The notes: generated from the letters alone by a model not told the origin. A stretch of 64,000 bases of DNA from Clostridia bacterium (GCA_017626295.1 JAGAJB010000003.1:42583-106582), one strand, 5' to 3'; shown: positions 41,902 to 51,181, counted from the stretch's first letter. A program made the numbers and translations.

Positions 41902-42969
41902 ATGAGATATGCGCTTATAGGTTGCGGCAGAGTTGCCGGAAACCACATAAAAGCGGCAAAAAACAATAATTTGGAGATAGTTGCTTTGTGCGATATTGTC
42001 CCCGAAAAAGCACAGGCACTTGCGGAAAAATGCCAAGTACAAACTGAAATTTACAGTGACTATAAATTGATGTTGCAAGAAGTAAAACCCGAACTTGTTG
42101 CTATTGCTACCATTAGCGGTAATCACGCTGAAATTGCGGAATATTGCGCGGAAAACGGTTTTAATTTCATAGTAGAAAAACCAATGGCAATGAGTATCGA
42201 AGAGGCGGACAGAGTAATTGCCGCCGCCGAAAAAAGCGGAGTAATTGCAGGGGTCAGCCATCAGAACAGGTTTAATATAGCCGTTCAGGAACTTCGCAGA
42301 GCCATTGATAATGACAGATTCGGAAAACTTTCCCACGGCAGTGTACATATCCGTTGGAACAGAGATGAAAATTACTATAATCAAGACGATTGGCGCGGTA
42401 AATGGGCTACCGACGGCGGTGCATTGATGAATCAGTGTATTCACGGCATAGACCTTTTGCGTTGGATGTTTGGTGATGAAATAGACTCTGTTTACGGTTC
42501 TACACGAAACCACCAGCACCCCTATATTGAAGCAGAAGATGTGGGTGTGGCTGTAATCAACTTTAAAAACGGCGCAGTTGCAACCGTTGAGGGAAGCGTA
42601 AATACTGTGGAAAACCTTGAAGAAACTCTTTGTGTCTTCGGTGAGGACGGTATGGTGCGACTTGGCGGAATGAATGCAAGTACGGTTGATGTCTGGCAGT
42701 TTAAGGATGAAGAGGCAGCCGATGAGGACCGAAGAATTATTGAAGAAAAAGCCGCCAATGTTTACGGCAACGGTCACACAAGTTTATACTTAGATGTAAT
42801 AGATGCCGTAAATAATAACCGCAAACCCTATGTAGATTTGTATGCAGGAAAAAGAGCAATGGAACTTGTTCTTGCAATTTATAAAAGCCAATTAACAGGG
42901 GAGAAAGTTTCGTTACCCCTCCAAAATTTTGCATCTTCCCATATGAAAGATGCTTTTAAAAAGAAGTGA
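41902..42969 (+). CDS. Gfo/Idh/MocA oxidoreductase, WlbA-like
   Basis: 355 residues. N-terminal Rossmann domain MRYALIGCGRVAGNHIKAA, the EKPMAMS loop carrying the catalytic lysine, then the subfamily stretch VHIRWNRDENYYNQDDW and DGGALMNQCIHGIDLLRWMF. This last stretch is characteristic of WlbA/WbpB enzymes, which oxidise C3 of UDP-N-acetyl-glucosaminuronate or a related sugar nucleotide. It may provide a second amino sugar for the polymer, but no partner aminotransferase or acetyltransferase (WlbC, WlbB) is in this unit. GGAGAGGG lies six bases before the ATG. Confidence 0.85.
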   Translation: MRYALIGCGRVAGNHIKAAKNNNLEIVALCDIVPEKAQALAEKCQVQTEIYSDYKLMLQEVKPELVAIATISGNHAEIAEYCAENGFNFIVEKPMAMSIEEADRVIAAAEKSGVIAGVSHQNRFNIAVQELRRAIDNDRFGKLSHGSVHIRWNRDENYYNQDDWRGKWATDGGALMNQCIHGIDLLRWMFGDEIDSVYGSTRNHQHPYIEAEDVGVAVINFKNGAVATVEGSVNTVENLEETLCVFGEDGMVRLGGMNASTVDVWQFKDEEAADEDRRIIEEKAANVYGNGHTSLYLDVIDAVNNNRKPYVDLYAGKRAMELVLAIYKSQLTGEKVSLPLQNFASSHMKDAFKKK

Positions 42970-42973
42970 TAGT

Positions 42974-45328
42974 ATGACAATAAAGGAACTACTTAAAAAA
43001 GATGTAGTTTTACTTGACGGCGGTTTCGGTACGGAACTTATAAAAAAAGGATTGAAGCCGGGCGAGGACTCGGCTTCTGCTGTTTTTACTCATTCTGATT
43101 GGGTAAAAGATATACACCGTTCCTATGCAGAAGCCGGAAGTGACATAATTTTAGCAGATACTTTCGGAGCAAATTCATTTAAATTAAAAGGCACTCCCTA
43201 TTCTGTGGAAGAAACCGTAAGTAAAGCGGTGTGTCTTGCAAAAGAGGCCGCAGCCGACACAGATGTTCTTGTTGCTCTCGATATGAGTACCACGGGCGAA
43301 CTTCTTTATCCTGCAGGCGATTTAACTTTTGACGATGCTTACGAAGCATTTAAGGAAACTGCAGTCTGCGGTGAAAAAGCAGGGGTAGATTTAGTTTGCC
43401 TTGAAACTTTCACGGATTTAAGAGAAGCGAGAATAGCTTTGCTTGCAGTTAAAGAGAACACAAAACTTCCTGTTTTCGTTACATTATCTTTCGGTGAAAA
43501 CGGACTTACAATGAACGGAAGCACGCCTTCAGCCGTAGCGGTAACACTCTGTTCGGCAGGTGCAGATGCAGTAGGTCTTAACTGTTCACTCGGTCCTGAC
43601 AAATTAAAAGAAATTGTAGAAGAATTTTTGAAATTTTCAACAGTTCCCGTAATAGTGAAACCCAATGCAGGACTGCCCGACCCCAAAACAGGCGGATATA
43701 CTATGAATGCCGAGGATTTTTCGCAGTATATGAAAGTTTTCTGTGAAATGGGTGTTGGTGTGATGGGTGGTTGTTGCGGTACATCACCCGAATACATAAA
43801 ATTATTAAAAGAAACACTCAGTAACACTAAAAAGGGGAAACCCGAAAATGTAATTACCGACGTTATCAGCGGTGTTAATGAAACGGTAGTTCTTAATGAA
43901 CCCAGAATTATCGGTGAACGCATTAACCCTACGGGTAAAAAACGTTTTAAACAGGCTCTTGAAGAAAATGATTTGGATTATATCCTTAACGAAGGTATTT
44001 CCCAGGTCGAAGCAGGGGCAGAAATCCTTGATGTTAATGTAGGGCATAGTGCTATTGATGAAAAGGAAATGATGGGCAAAGTTGTCTGCTCTTTGCAAGG
44101 TTCTATCGGACTTCCCTTGCAAGTTGACTCAACTTCTCCCGAAGTTCTTGAAAATGCTTTAAGACTTTATACAGGTAAAGCCATTATAAACTCAGTAAAC
44201 GGTGAAGAAAAATCGCTTTCTGCGGTTTTACCTCTCGCAAAAAAATACGGCGCAGCAGTAGTAGGTCTTACCCTTGACGAAAGCGGAATACCCGAAACTG
44301 TTGAAAAACGAGTAGAAATTGCCGAAAACATTATAAAAAGAGCGACGGAAATAGGTATACCGAAAGAAGATATTATAATAGACTGCCTAACAATGACCGT
44401 CAGCGCTAACCAGGAAGCACCAAGGGTTACACTTGAGGCGATGAAGAAAGTAAAAGAAAAATTCGGTGTTAAAACAACTCTCGGTGTTTCAAACATATCT
44501 TTCGGTTTACCCTCAAGAGAAACCGTGAATACAGCGTTTGTAACACTCGCATTAGAAAACGGTCTTGATTTACCGATAATGAATCCAAACACTCTATCTA
44601 TGACAGGTGCTGTCAGAGCATATAAAGTTTTAAAAGGATTCGATTCGGGTGCGGTGGATTATATAAATGCTTTTTCGGGTGAAACAAAAAGCACCGTTCA
44701 GACAACAAAACAGGTTTCCTTAAGTGAAGCAATAGAAAAAGGGCTTAAAACACAGGCAGCCCAGATTACAAAGGTTGCCCTAGAAGAAAGCGATGCCCAG
44801 ACTCTTATAAACGGAACACTTATACCTGCACTTGATGTTGTGGGCGAAAAATTTGAAAGCGGAAAACTTTTTCTTCCTCAACTTATACGCGCAGCAGACG
44901 CGGCAGGTGCTTGCTTTGATGTTATTAAAGCAAAGATGAAAGAGAACAACGCCACAGGGGAGAGTAAAGGAAAAATCATACTTGCTACGGTTAAGGGCGA
45001 TGTTCACGATATAGGTAAAAATATTGTTAAAACCGTTCTTGAAAATTACGGCTATGAAATAATTGATTTAGGAAAAGACGTTTCGCCCGAAACTGTTGTA
45101 CAGGCGCAAAGAGAAAACAATGTTAAACTTGTTGGTCTTTCTGCCCTTATGACAACAACACTTCCCGCTATGGAGGAAACAATAAAAGCCTTGCGCGAGG
45201 CAAAGGCTGAATGTGAGATTATGGTAGGCGGAGCAGTTCTCACACCTGAATATGCCGAAAAAATCGGTGCGGATTTTTACGCTAAAGATGCAAAAATGAG
45301 TGCTGATATTGCCAAGAAAGTATTATAA
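42974..45328 (+). CDS. metH: Cobalamin-dependent methionine synthase without reactivation domain
   Basis: About 784 residues. Domain 1 (1-290), homocysteine binding with zinc cysteines C204, C267 and C268 in GLNCSLGP and GGCCGTSPEY. Domain 2 (about 305-570), pterin/methyl-tetrahydrofolate binding, with RIIGERINPTGKK. Domain 3 (about 575-784), cap and B12-binding fold, with the cobalamin motif DVHDIGKNIV. The C-terminal SAM-binding reactivation domain of the 1,200-residue enzyme is absent, as in many Clostridia. No S-adenosylmethionine or cobalamin riboswitch precedes it; it starts four bases after the WlbA-like stop, so it appears to depend on the polysaccharide promoter or an internal one I cannot see. 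ATG 42974 preferred over an earlier in-frame ATG inside the previous gene. Confidence 0.92.
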   Translation: MTIKELLKKDVVLLDGGFGTELIKKGLKPGEDSASAVFTHSDWVKDIHRSYAEAGSDIILADTFGANSFKLKGTPYSVEETVSKAVCLAKEAAADTDVLVALDMSTTGELLYPAGDLTFDDAYEAFKETAVCGEKAGVDLVCLETFTDLREARIALLAVKENTKLPVFVTLSFGENGLTMNGSTPSAVAVTLCSAGADAVGLNCSLGPDKLKEIVEEFLKFSTVPVIVKPNAGLPDPKTGGYTMNAEDFSQYMKVFCEMGVGVMGGCCGTSPEYIKLLKETLSNTKKGKPENVITDVISGVNETVVLNEPRIIGERINPTGKKRFKQALEENDLDYILNEGISQVEAGAEILDVNVGHSAIDEKEMMGKVVCSLQGSIGLPLQVDSTSPEVLENALRLYTGKAIINSVNGEEKSLSAVLPLAKKYGAAVVGLTLDESGIPETVEKRVEIAENIIKRATEIGIPKEDIIIDCLTMTVSANQEAPRVTLEAMKKVKEKFGVKTTLGVSNISFGLPSRETVNTAFVTLALENGLDLPIMNPNTLSMTGAVRAYKVLKGFDSGAVDYINAFSGETKSTVQTTKQVSLSEAIEKGLKTQAAQITKVALEESDAQTLINGTLIPALDVVGEKFESGKLFLPQLIRAADAAGACFDVIKAKMKENNATGESKGKIILATVKGDVHDIGKNIVKTVLENYGYEIIDLGKDVSPETVVQAQRENNVKLVGLSALMTTTLPAMEETIKALREAKAECEIMVGGAVLTPEYAEKIGADFYAKDAKMSADIAKKVL

Positions 45329-45330
45329 AC

Positions 45331-45369
45331 AAAAAAGCAAGTCGAAGATTTCTCTTCGGCTTGCTTTTT
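45331..45369. terminator. Bidirectional terminator between metH and pnp
   Basis: AAAAAGCAAGTCGAAGA pairs with TCTTCGGCTTGCTTTTT (one G-U) between two convergent genes. Confidence 0.9.
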
Positions 45370-45381
45370 GTTTATTATGAA

Positions 45382-47559
45382 TTAGTTTCTTCTGTCACGG
45401 TTGAAGTTACGGCGGGGACGTCTTTCTCTTTCGGGTTCGTCGTCATTTTCGGGAACAAGTCCTTCAACTTCAATAAGAGCATCGCGTCTTGAAAGATTGA
45501 TTCTGCCCTGGTCGTCGATTTCAGTAACCTTAACCATAATCTGATCGCCAACGCTTACGCAGTCCTCAACTTTTTCAGTTCTCTTAACGTCAAGTTTTGA
45601 GATGTGAACAAGACCTTCTTTACCAGGAGCGATTTCAACGAATGCACCGAAAGCCATAAGGCGTGTAACAACACCGTTGTAGATAGCACCGATTTCGGGA
45701 TCATTAGCGATAGTGTTGATAATATCAAGTGCGCGGTTAGCATCGTTGATGTCAACAGCAGTAACAAAAATTGTACCGTCTTCTTCAACATCAACTTTAC
45801 AGTTGCATTCTGCGCAGATTTTCTGAATAACCTTGCCTTGCTTACCGATAACATCACCGATTTTCTCAACATCAATTTTAGTTGTGAGAAGTTTGGGAGC
45901 ATATGCGGAAAGTTCTGCTCTGGGTTCAGAAATAACGGGAAGCATAATTTCATCAAGGATATACATACGTGCTTTGTATGTTTTCTCGAACGCTTCTTTA
46001 ATGATTTCGGGGGTAAGACCGTGAACTTTAAGGTCCATCTGAATTGCTGTTATACCTTTCTTAGTACCTGCAACCTTGAAGTCCATATCGCCGAAGAAGT
46101 CTTCAAGACCCTGAATGTCAACCATTGTCATAAAACGGTCGCCTTCGGAAATAAGACCGCAGGAGATACCTGCAACAGGTGCTTTAATGGGAACACCGGC
46201 AGCCATAAGTGCAAGTGTTGAACCGCAAACAGAACCCTGTGAAGTTGAACCGTTGGAAGAAAGAACTTCGGAAACAACACGGATTGTGTAGGGGAATTCC
46301 TCCATTGAAGGAATAACAGGAAGAAGGGCTCTCTCAGCAAGTGCGCCGTGACCGATTTCACGTCTGCCGGGGCCTCTTGAGGGCTTTGTTTCACCAACAG
46401 AGTATGAGGGGAAGTTGTAGTGGTGGATATATCTCTTTTCAACATCTTCGTCAATACCGTCAAGCATCTGTGCATCGCGTGCAGTACCGAGTGTTGTTAT
46501 TGAAAGAACCTGTGTCTGACCTCTTGTGAACATACCTGAACCGTGTACTCTTGAAAGAAGGTCGATTTCAGCATTAAGGGGACGGATTTCGTCAATACCT
46601 CTGCCGTCAACACGTTTGCCTTCGTCAAGAAGCCAACGGCGAACAATGAATTTCTGAAGTTTGTAGAGGCAGTCGTCAATTTTTGATGCTTCTTCGGGGA
46701 ACTTTTCGTCAAATTCTGCGTGAACTGCATCGTAGATGGGAGCAAGTCTTTCGTCACGGATTCTCTTGTCGTCTGTATCAAGAGCAACCTTAACATCTTC
46801 AATAGCGAAAGCCTTGATAGCCTCGTAAAGTTCTTCAGAGGGGTCGTTTGATTCAAAAGTGATTTTCTCTTTACCGATTTCGGCAACAATAGATTTAATG
46901 AATTCAACGATTTTCTTGTTCTCTTCGTGAGCGAACATAATACCGTCAAACATTACTTCGTTTGAAATTTCGTTAGCACCTGCTTCAATCATAGCAACAA
47001 GGCTGTCAGTAGAAGCAACTGTAACTGTCATCTCAGTTTTTGCTCTTTCTTCAAGAGTGGGGTTGATAACATATTTACCCTCAACAAGACCGAGAGATAC
47101 GCTGGAAACAGGACCGTCCCACGGAATGTCGGAAATAGCGATAGCGGTTGAAACACCCCAGAGTGCTGCAATTTCAGGTGAGCAGTCGGGGTCAACAGAC
47201 ATAACTGTTGCAACAACAGAAACATCGTTTCTCATATCCTTGGGGAAGAGAGGGCGGATGGGTCTGTCGATAACACGGGAAGTAAGAACAGCCTTTTCGG
47301 AAGCCTTACCTTCACGTCTCTGGAAAGAACCGGGGATTCTGCCTACTGAATAAAGTTTCTCCTCAAAGTCAACGGAAAGGGGGAAGAAATCAACACCTTC
47401 ACGGGGCTTGGGAGCCATTGTAGCTGTACAAAGAACTTCTGTATCACCGTAACGAACGATACAAGAACCGTTTGCAAGCTGAGCCATTTTACCGGTTTCA
47501 ATAACTAATTTTCTGCCGGCAACTTCTGTTTCAAAAGTTCTGAAATCTTTGAAAAACAT
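45382..47559 (-). CDS. pnp: Polynucleotide phosphorylase
   Basis: 725 residues with all domains in order: RNase PH-like 1 (about 10-140; RPIRPLFPKDMRNDV), helical domain, RNase PH-like 2 (about 310-545; GRREIGHGALAERAL), KH (about 555-615; VIGKQGKVIQKI) and S1 (about 625-695; GVVTRLMAFGAFVEIAPGKE). The C-terminus ends in an Arg-rich tail (RRPRRNFNRDRRN-like), which may contact RNA or partner proteins. It degrades RNA 3' to 5' with phosphate. It lies downstream of rpsO, the classical bacterial order, separated by 190 bases containing a hairpin. GAGGT lies nine bases before the ATG. Confidence 0.97.
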   Translation of the reverse strand: MFFKDFRTFETEVAGRKLVIETGKMAQLANGSCIVRYGDTEVLCTATMAPKPREGVDFFPLSVDFEEKLYSVGRIPGSFQRREGKASEKAVLTSRVIDRPIRPLFPKDMRNDVSVVATVMSVDPDCSPEIAALWGVSTAIAISDIPWDGPVSSVSLGLVEGKYVINPTLEERAKTEMTVTVASTDSLVAMIEAGANEISNEVMFDGIMFAHEENKKIVEFIKSIVAEIGKEKITFESNDPSEELYEAIKAFAIEDVKVALDTDDKRIRDERLAPIYDAVHAEFDEKFPEEASKIDDCLYKLQKFIVRRWLLDEGKRVDGRGIDEIRPLNAEIDLLSRVHGSGMFTRGQTQVLSITTLGTARDAQMLDGIDEDVEKRYIHHYNFPSYSVGETKPSRGPGRREIGHGALAERALLPVIPSMEEFPYTIRVVSEVLSSNGSTSQGSVCGSTLALMAAGVPIKAPVAGISCGLISEGDRFMTMVDIQGLEDFFGDMDFKVAGTKKGITAIQMDLKVHGLTPEIIKEAFEKTYKARMYILDEIMLPVISEPRAELSAYAPKLLTTKIDVEKIGDVIGKQGKVIQKICAECNCKVDVEEDGTIFVTAVDINDANRALDIINTIANDPEIGAIYNGVVTRLMAFGAFVEIAPGKEGLVHISKLDVKRTEKVEDCVSVGDQIMVKVTEIDDQGRINLSRRDALIEVEGLVPENDDEPERERRPRRNFNRDRRN

Positions 47560-47713
47560 ATTTTTTACCTCATTTATTTTATTTCCGTTTCAAATGGTTT
47601 AGCAACAAAGAAAAACGCAAAAATATTTTACACTTTTCTTTATCGCTAGAACCCTAATCAACGGATTGTGTACTAATAATATACCCTAAAAAAGTATTTT
47701 AAAAAACGGCTAA

Positions 47714-47741
47714 CGGGACAAACGGTAATCCGTTTGTCCCG
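47714..47741 (-). terminator. Hairpin terminator or processing stem between rpsO and pnp
   Basis: CGGGACAAACGG and CCGTTTGTCCCG form a perfect 12-bp stem with a four-base loop; the minus strand continues TTAGCCGTTTTTT. In many bacteria the rpsO-pnp gap holds such a stem, which is partly read through and cleaved by RNase III. Confidence 0.8.
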
Positions 47742-47751
47742 AAAAGAGCAA

Positions 47752-48015
47752 TTATTTACGAAGACCGAGGCGTGCAACGATAGCACGGTAACGCTCGATG
47801 TCTGTCTTCTGAAGGTATGCAAGAAGGTTTCTTCTGTGACCTACCATTTTAAGAAGACCGCGGCGTGAGTGATGGTCTTTCATATTGTTTTTAAGATGTG
47901 CGTTAAGGTCGTTAATTCTCTTTGTGAGAACAGCGATCTGTACTTCGGGAGAACCTGTGTCGCCCTCGTGTGTGGCATATTCTTTAATAATTGCCTGTTT
48001 TTCTGCCTGTGTCAT
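47752..48015 (-). CDS. rpsO: 30S ribosomal protein S15
   Basis: 87 residues, normal S15 length. The sequence includes [38 protein letters not shown] and KRR-like HRRNLLAYL, all S15 hallmarks. The true start is the ATG at 48015 ([10 protein letters not shown]) with GAGGTGA seven bases upstream; an open frame continues upstream through the leader but is not part of S15. Confidence 0.97.
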   Translation of the reverse strand: MTQAEKQAIIKEYATHEGDTGSPEVQIAVLTKRINDLNAHLKNNMKDHHSRRGLLKMVGHRRNLLAYLQKTDIERYRAIVARLGLRK

Positions 48016-48110
48016 TTTTTTCACCTCATTAAATATTTCCCAAATAACCCAGAAAGTAGGGTAGGTGAATGCGCAAAGTACGCTTACTCCATACTCCGAG
48101 TCATAAGGCT
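48016..48110 (-). promoter_or_regulatory. rpsO 5' leader, possible S15 autoregulatory RNA
   Basis: About 95 bases between the promoter and the ribosome site contain short complementary stretches (for example AGTA/TACT and CCC/GGG pairs near 48045-48090). S15 represses its own mRNA through leader structures in many bacteria; I see the right place and length but no certain structural match. Confidence 0.35.
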
Positions 48111-48115
48111 TTGGT

Positions 48116-48144
48116 ATTATAACATACAAATTTATATTTGTAAA
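48116..48144 (-). promoter_or_regulatory. Sigma-A promoter of rpsO
   Basis: Minus strand TTTACA (48139-48144), 17-base spacer, TATAAT (48116-48121). Confidence 0.85.
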
Positions 48145-48147
48145 GTA

Positions 48148-49368
48148 TTATTTACCTGCTTTTTTTGAATATTTTACCTTATAAATAAAGTTCATAAGGT
48201 GAGCATCGAATGCGCCGATGGGTTTTGTTTCAGCATAAAGTTCAGCACCCACAGCAGTTTTGCAGCCTTTTTCCATAACGATTTCAACTGCTTCTGCATC
48301 GTACTGGTTACCTGCTACGCAAACAGCACCGTTGTCTTTAATAAGAACTGCGTTGCGCTTGCCGAGAGCCTTAACAACTTTTTTGCTTGTTTTCAATGTG
48401 TCAGAGGGGTTGAAAACCGCACATTTAACAACGGGACCGCAAAGTTGAGCAAGGTCATCAAGGAAAGGTTTCATTGTTTTGCCTTTTCTTGACATTGCAA
48501 CTACGTTTTCGTCTTTTGTATGACGGATGTAGTTAACATCTTTTCTTTTTTTGTAAATTGCCCAGTGCATATCCGCGCTGTCGGGAATTTCACCGCCACC
48601 GATTAAAGCACCGCTTTTAGTATCGATGATGGCACATTGTTTATCTTTTTCGCCTATAAAGAAGCAGTCGCCCTTTCTTGTACTGTCGCAAGGAACAAAT
48701 TCTTTAGCGGCTTTGTATTTACTGTCGGATTTGAAAACTTCGGTAACGTAATCCACAACGCCTGAGAATGTTTCAACGGCTTTTCCGGAAACTTCACAGC
48801 AACGTTCAACAATGAACTTTTCGCATACATTTTCAAGAGCGTTTGCTACTGCAAAAGCATCTTCGTAGTCAGTACCAAGGCAAACTGCACCGTGGTGTTT
48901 CATAATAGCAGCCTTAGATGTTGAGCGTTTAAGAGCATTGATAACACCCTCGCGGAGTTTGGGCTGACCGGGAAGACCGTAAGTAGCACAAGGAACATCA
49001 GTACCGATGATTTCAGCCTCTTCGCCTGTAATATTGTTAATATCAAGACCGAGAGTGCTTACAACGGAAGCGTTTTTCTGATGTGTGTGAATTACAAAGT
49101 TTATGTCGGGACGAAGTTCGTAGCAAGAAGCGTGAATACCCTTTTCGGAAGAGGGTTTAACGTCACCGTCATAAGAAAGGTCAGCAATGTTTACAAGAAC
49201 AATATCGTCGGGTGTAAGTGTATCGTAAGCCTTACCGCTGGGAGTGATAACGAACTGTGTGTCGCTGATACGGCAACTGATGTTACCCCAGGTTCTTACT
49301 ATAAGACCTGCCTTTAAAAGTTCGTGACCGGCTTTTATAACTATATTTTTTGCTTCTAAAATATCCAT
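48148..49368 (-). CDS. Class II aldolase/adducin protein with duplicated domain
   Basis: 406 residues. The N-terminal half (1-210) is a full class II aldolase fold: TWGNISCRIS, ITPSGKAYDTL, the metal histidines in VIHTHQ and MKHHGAVCLG. The C-terminal half (about 225-400) repeats the fold in degenerate form: IRHTKDENVVAMSRKG, VLIKDNGAVCVAG, lacking most metal histidines. The usual protein has one domain of 200-230 residues. Reactions of the family include cleavage of sugar 1-phosphates and epimerisation of pentose 5-phosphates. It lies 73 bases downstream of a class III aminotransferase on the same strand, with a terminator between. Confidence 0.85.
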   Translation of the reverse strand: MDILEAKNIVIKAGHELLKAGLIVRTWGNISCRISDTQFVITPSGKAYDTLTPDDIVLVNIADLSYDGDVKPSSEKGIHASCYELRPDINFVIHTHQKNASVVSTLGLDINNITGEEAEIIGTDVPCATYGLPGQPKLREGVINALKRSTSKAAIMKHHGAVCLGTDYEDAFAVANALENVCEKFIVERCCEVSGKAVETFSGVVDYVTEVFKSDSKYKAAKEFVPCDSTRKGDCFFIGEKDKQCAIIDTKSGALIGGGEIPDSADMHWAIYKKRKDVNYIRHTKDENVVAMSRKGKTMKPFLDDLAQLCGPVVKCAVFNPSDTLKTSKKVVKALGKRNAVLIKDNGAVCVAGNQYDAEAVEIVMEKGCKTAVGAELYAETKPIGAFDAHLMNFIYKVKYSKKAGK

Positions 49369-49399
49369 TTAGACAGCCCCTTTCAGAGAATCTGTTTGG

Positions 49400-49426
49400 A
49401 AAAGCCACGGGTGTGCCGTGGCTTTT
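49400..49426 (-). terminator. Terminator between aminotransferase and class II aldolase
   Basis: AAAAGCCACGG and CCGTGGCTTTT form a perfect 11-bp stem with a five-base loop. The tail is short on T, so read-through into the aldolase gene is likely. Confidence 0.7.
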
Positions 49427-49441
49427 CTAAACATAATTGAC

Positions 49442-50920
49442 TTATTCTTTAATTGCAACGTTTGCGAAAACTCTGTCGAATCTTCTGAGTGCTTCGTCAA
49501 TGAGTTCGGGTGTGTACTGAGCGTTAGTGTAAAGACGGCTACCTGCAAGAGTAACAAGGCCTTCTGCCATGTAAGCCGCACCCATGTGTTGCATTTCTTT
49601 CTTTCTTTCGCTTGTAGCGGAAAGAACACCGGGAATCTGCCAGGGTTTTGCCCAGTTGATGGAGTAGTGCATTGTACCAACTGTATCAATGTGACAAACT
49701 GAGCCCTGGTTGAATGCTACGAAGGGAAGGTTGTATTTCTTAATGAGTTCCTGAAGACCCTTTGTAAGTCTGTCACCCATCTGACCTGCCTTCTGGCAAG
49801 CATTCTGTTTATCAATTTCTTCAAGAGTGTAGTAACCTGCAACGCAAGAGATGGGAGTAGCAGCCATTGTACCGCCCATGAAAGCCTTTTTAACTTTTTC
49901 GCCGCTTGCATCAAGGCCTGCACCGAGATATTTCATATATTCTCTCTTACCGCCGATACCGCCTGCACCGGGATAGCCGCCGGCAATAACTTTACCGAAG
50001 ATGGTAAGGTCAGGAGATACGCCGTAGTAACCCTGAGCACCTGCCATACCGATACGGAAACCTGTAACAACCTCGTCGAATATGAGAAGAGCACCGTATT
50101 TACGGCAAAGTCTTTCAACGCCCTTGTTGAAGTCTTTGTCAAGAGGTCTTGTGCCGCTTTCGGGACCGATGGGCTCGATAAATACAGCAGCAGTGCCGCC
50201 TGTAAGAATGTTGCGTCTGAGAACTCTTTCAAGAGAATCAAGGTCATTGGGGAAGAATTCCTGTGTATGATTAAAGAGATAAAGGGGAACACCGTGTGCC
50301 TGTGTGAATTTTGAGCCGGGAACACGGATACTGTAACCGAGCTGGTCACTCCAGCCGTGATATGCGCCACCCATTTTTACGATATTCTTTTTCTTTGTAG
50401 CAAGTCTTGCAACACGAATTGCCGCCATACATGCTTCTGTACCTGAACCGAGCATACGGAACATTTCAACAGATTCCATACTGTCGCAGATTTTCTTTGC
50501 AAGTTTGTATTCAAACTCGTGGAAAAGACCTGTTGAAGGACCGCAAGTGTTAAGAAGGTCAATAACATGATCTCTTACAACTTTGGGGTTGGAACCGAGA
50601 ACAGTGGGACCGCCTGCCTGAAGGAAGTCGAAGTACTCGTTACCGTCGATGTCGTAAAGCATCATGCCGTCAGCCTTTGTGAAAACGAGGGGGAAGGGAT
50701 AGTTGAAAGCAAGGTTATGCTGAACACCGCCGGGAATAACCTGTTTTGCTTCTTCGATCATTTCCTTACTCTTTGCGCACTTTTTGTCGTAATATTCTTC
50801 TTCATATTTTTTAAGTACGTCTGGTTTGATTGTGTAGATGGGTTGCTTAATGAGTTCATCAAGTTGCTTTGTAACGGCAGCAGCGTCATGATACTCACTG
50901 ATTGCGAATCTTGTATCCAT
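49442..50920 (-). CDS. Class III PLP aminotransferase (glutamate-1-semialdehyde aminotransferase-like), copy 1
   Basis: About 492 residues, longer than the usual 420-430. The class III landmarks are present: YDIDGNEYFDFLQAGGPTVLG, the phosphate site LGSGTEACMAAIRVAR, GGAYHGWSDQ, LIFDEVVTGFRIG and the PLP lysine in TIFGKVIAGGYPGAGG. The first 60 residues (with a Lys-rich helix) are an extra N-terminal segment. It is not the haem-pathway enzyme by context. It is divergent from the SCP2/aminotransferase/transketolase operon that encodes a second member of the same family. The start has AGGAGG eight bases upstream. Confidence 0.87.
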   Translation of the reverse strand: MDTRFAISEYHDAAAVTKQLDELIKQPIYTIKPDVLKKYEEEYYDKKCAKSKEMIEEAKQVIPGGVQHNLAFNYPFPLVFTKADGMMLYDIDGNEYFDFLQAGGPTVLGSNPKVVRDHVIDLLNTCGPSTGLFHEFEYKLAKKICDSMESVEMFRMLGSGTEACMAAIRVARLATKKKNIVKMGGAYHGWSDQLGYSIRVPGSKFTQAHGVPLYLFNHTQEFFPNDLDSLERVLRRNILTGGTAAVFIEPIGPESGTRPLDKDFNKGVERLCRKYGALLIFDEVVTGFRIGMAGAQGYYGVSPDLTIFGKVIAGGYPGAGGIGGKREYMKYLGAGLDASGEKVKKAFMGGTMAATPISCVAGYYTLEEIDKQNACQKAGQMGDRLTKGLQELIKKYNLPFVAFNQGSVCHIDTVGTMHYSINWAKPWQIPGVLSATSERKKEMQHMGAAYMAEGLVTLAGSRLYTNAQYTPELIDEALRRFDRVFANVAIKE

Positions 50921-50959
50921 AAAATTGACCTCCTTGAGAGTGAATTTGCGTTCACTTTT

Positions 50960-50987
50960 ATTATACAATGTTATATTAAAAAGTCAA
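50960..50987 (-). promoter_or_regulatory. Promoter of the minus-strand aminotransferase
   Basis: Minus strand TTGACT (50982-50987), 16-base spacer, TATAAT (50960-50965). TTCACTT/AAGTGAA half sites flank the box on either side, a possible operator. Confidence 0.75.
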
Positions 50988-51152
50988 GTGAAAACAAGGT
51001 GTATCGAGAAATAGTGTGAACTTTTAACAAAAATTTAACGAGTAATTTATGCAGGTTTAAGGTTATTTTTTTGCTTTTTTAAAATTTTTTGAAAATATGT
51101 AGTGGTTGGGGCGAAAATAACAAAATCCTTGTATTTTATTTAAAGGTCTTTG

Positions 51153-51181
51153 TTGACATTGCACCATTATTCTGCTAAAAT
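51153..51181 (+). promoter_or_regulatory. Promoter of the SCP2-aminotransferase-transketolase operon
   Basis: TTGACA (51153-51158), 17-base spacer, TAAAAT (51176-51181). The 165 bases between this and the divergent promoter hold no gene. Confidence 0.8.

Noticed and set aside
41803..42777. 324-residue open frame on the minus strand opposite the WlbA-like gene
   Set aside because: It lies fully antisense to a well-recognised oxidoreductase, has a His/Phe/Asn-rich composition typical of a shadow frame, and no ribosome site.
45604..46221. 205-residue open frame antisense to pnp
   Set aside because: Composition is Asn/Phe/Cys-rich, no start signal, fully inside pnp.
48016..48129. N-terminal extension of S15 in frame with rpsO
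   Set aside because: It runs through the promoter -10 box and leader; S15 starts at 48015 with a proper ribosome site.
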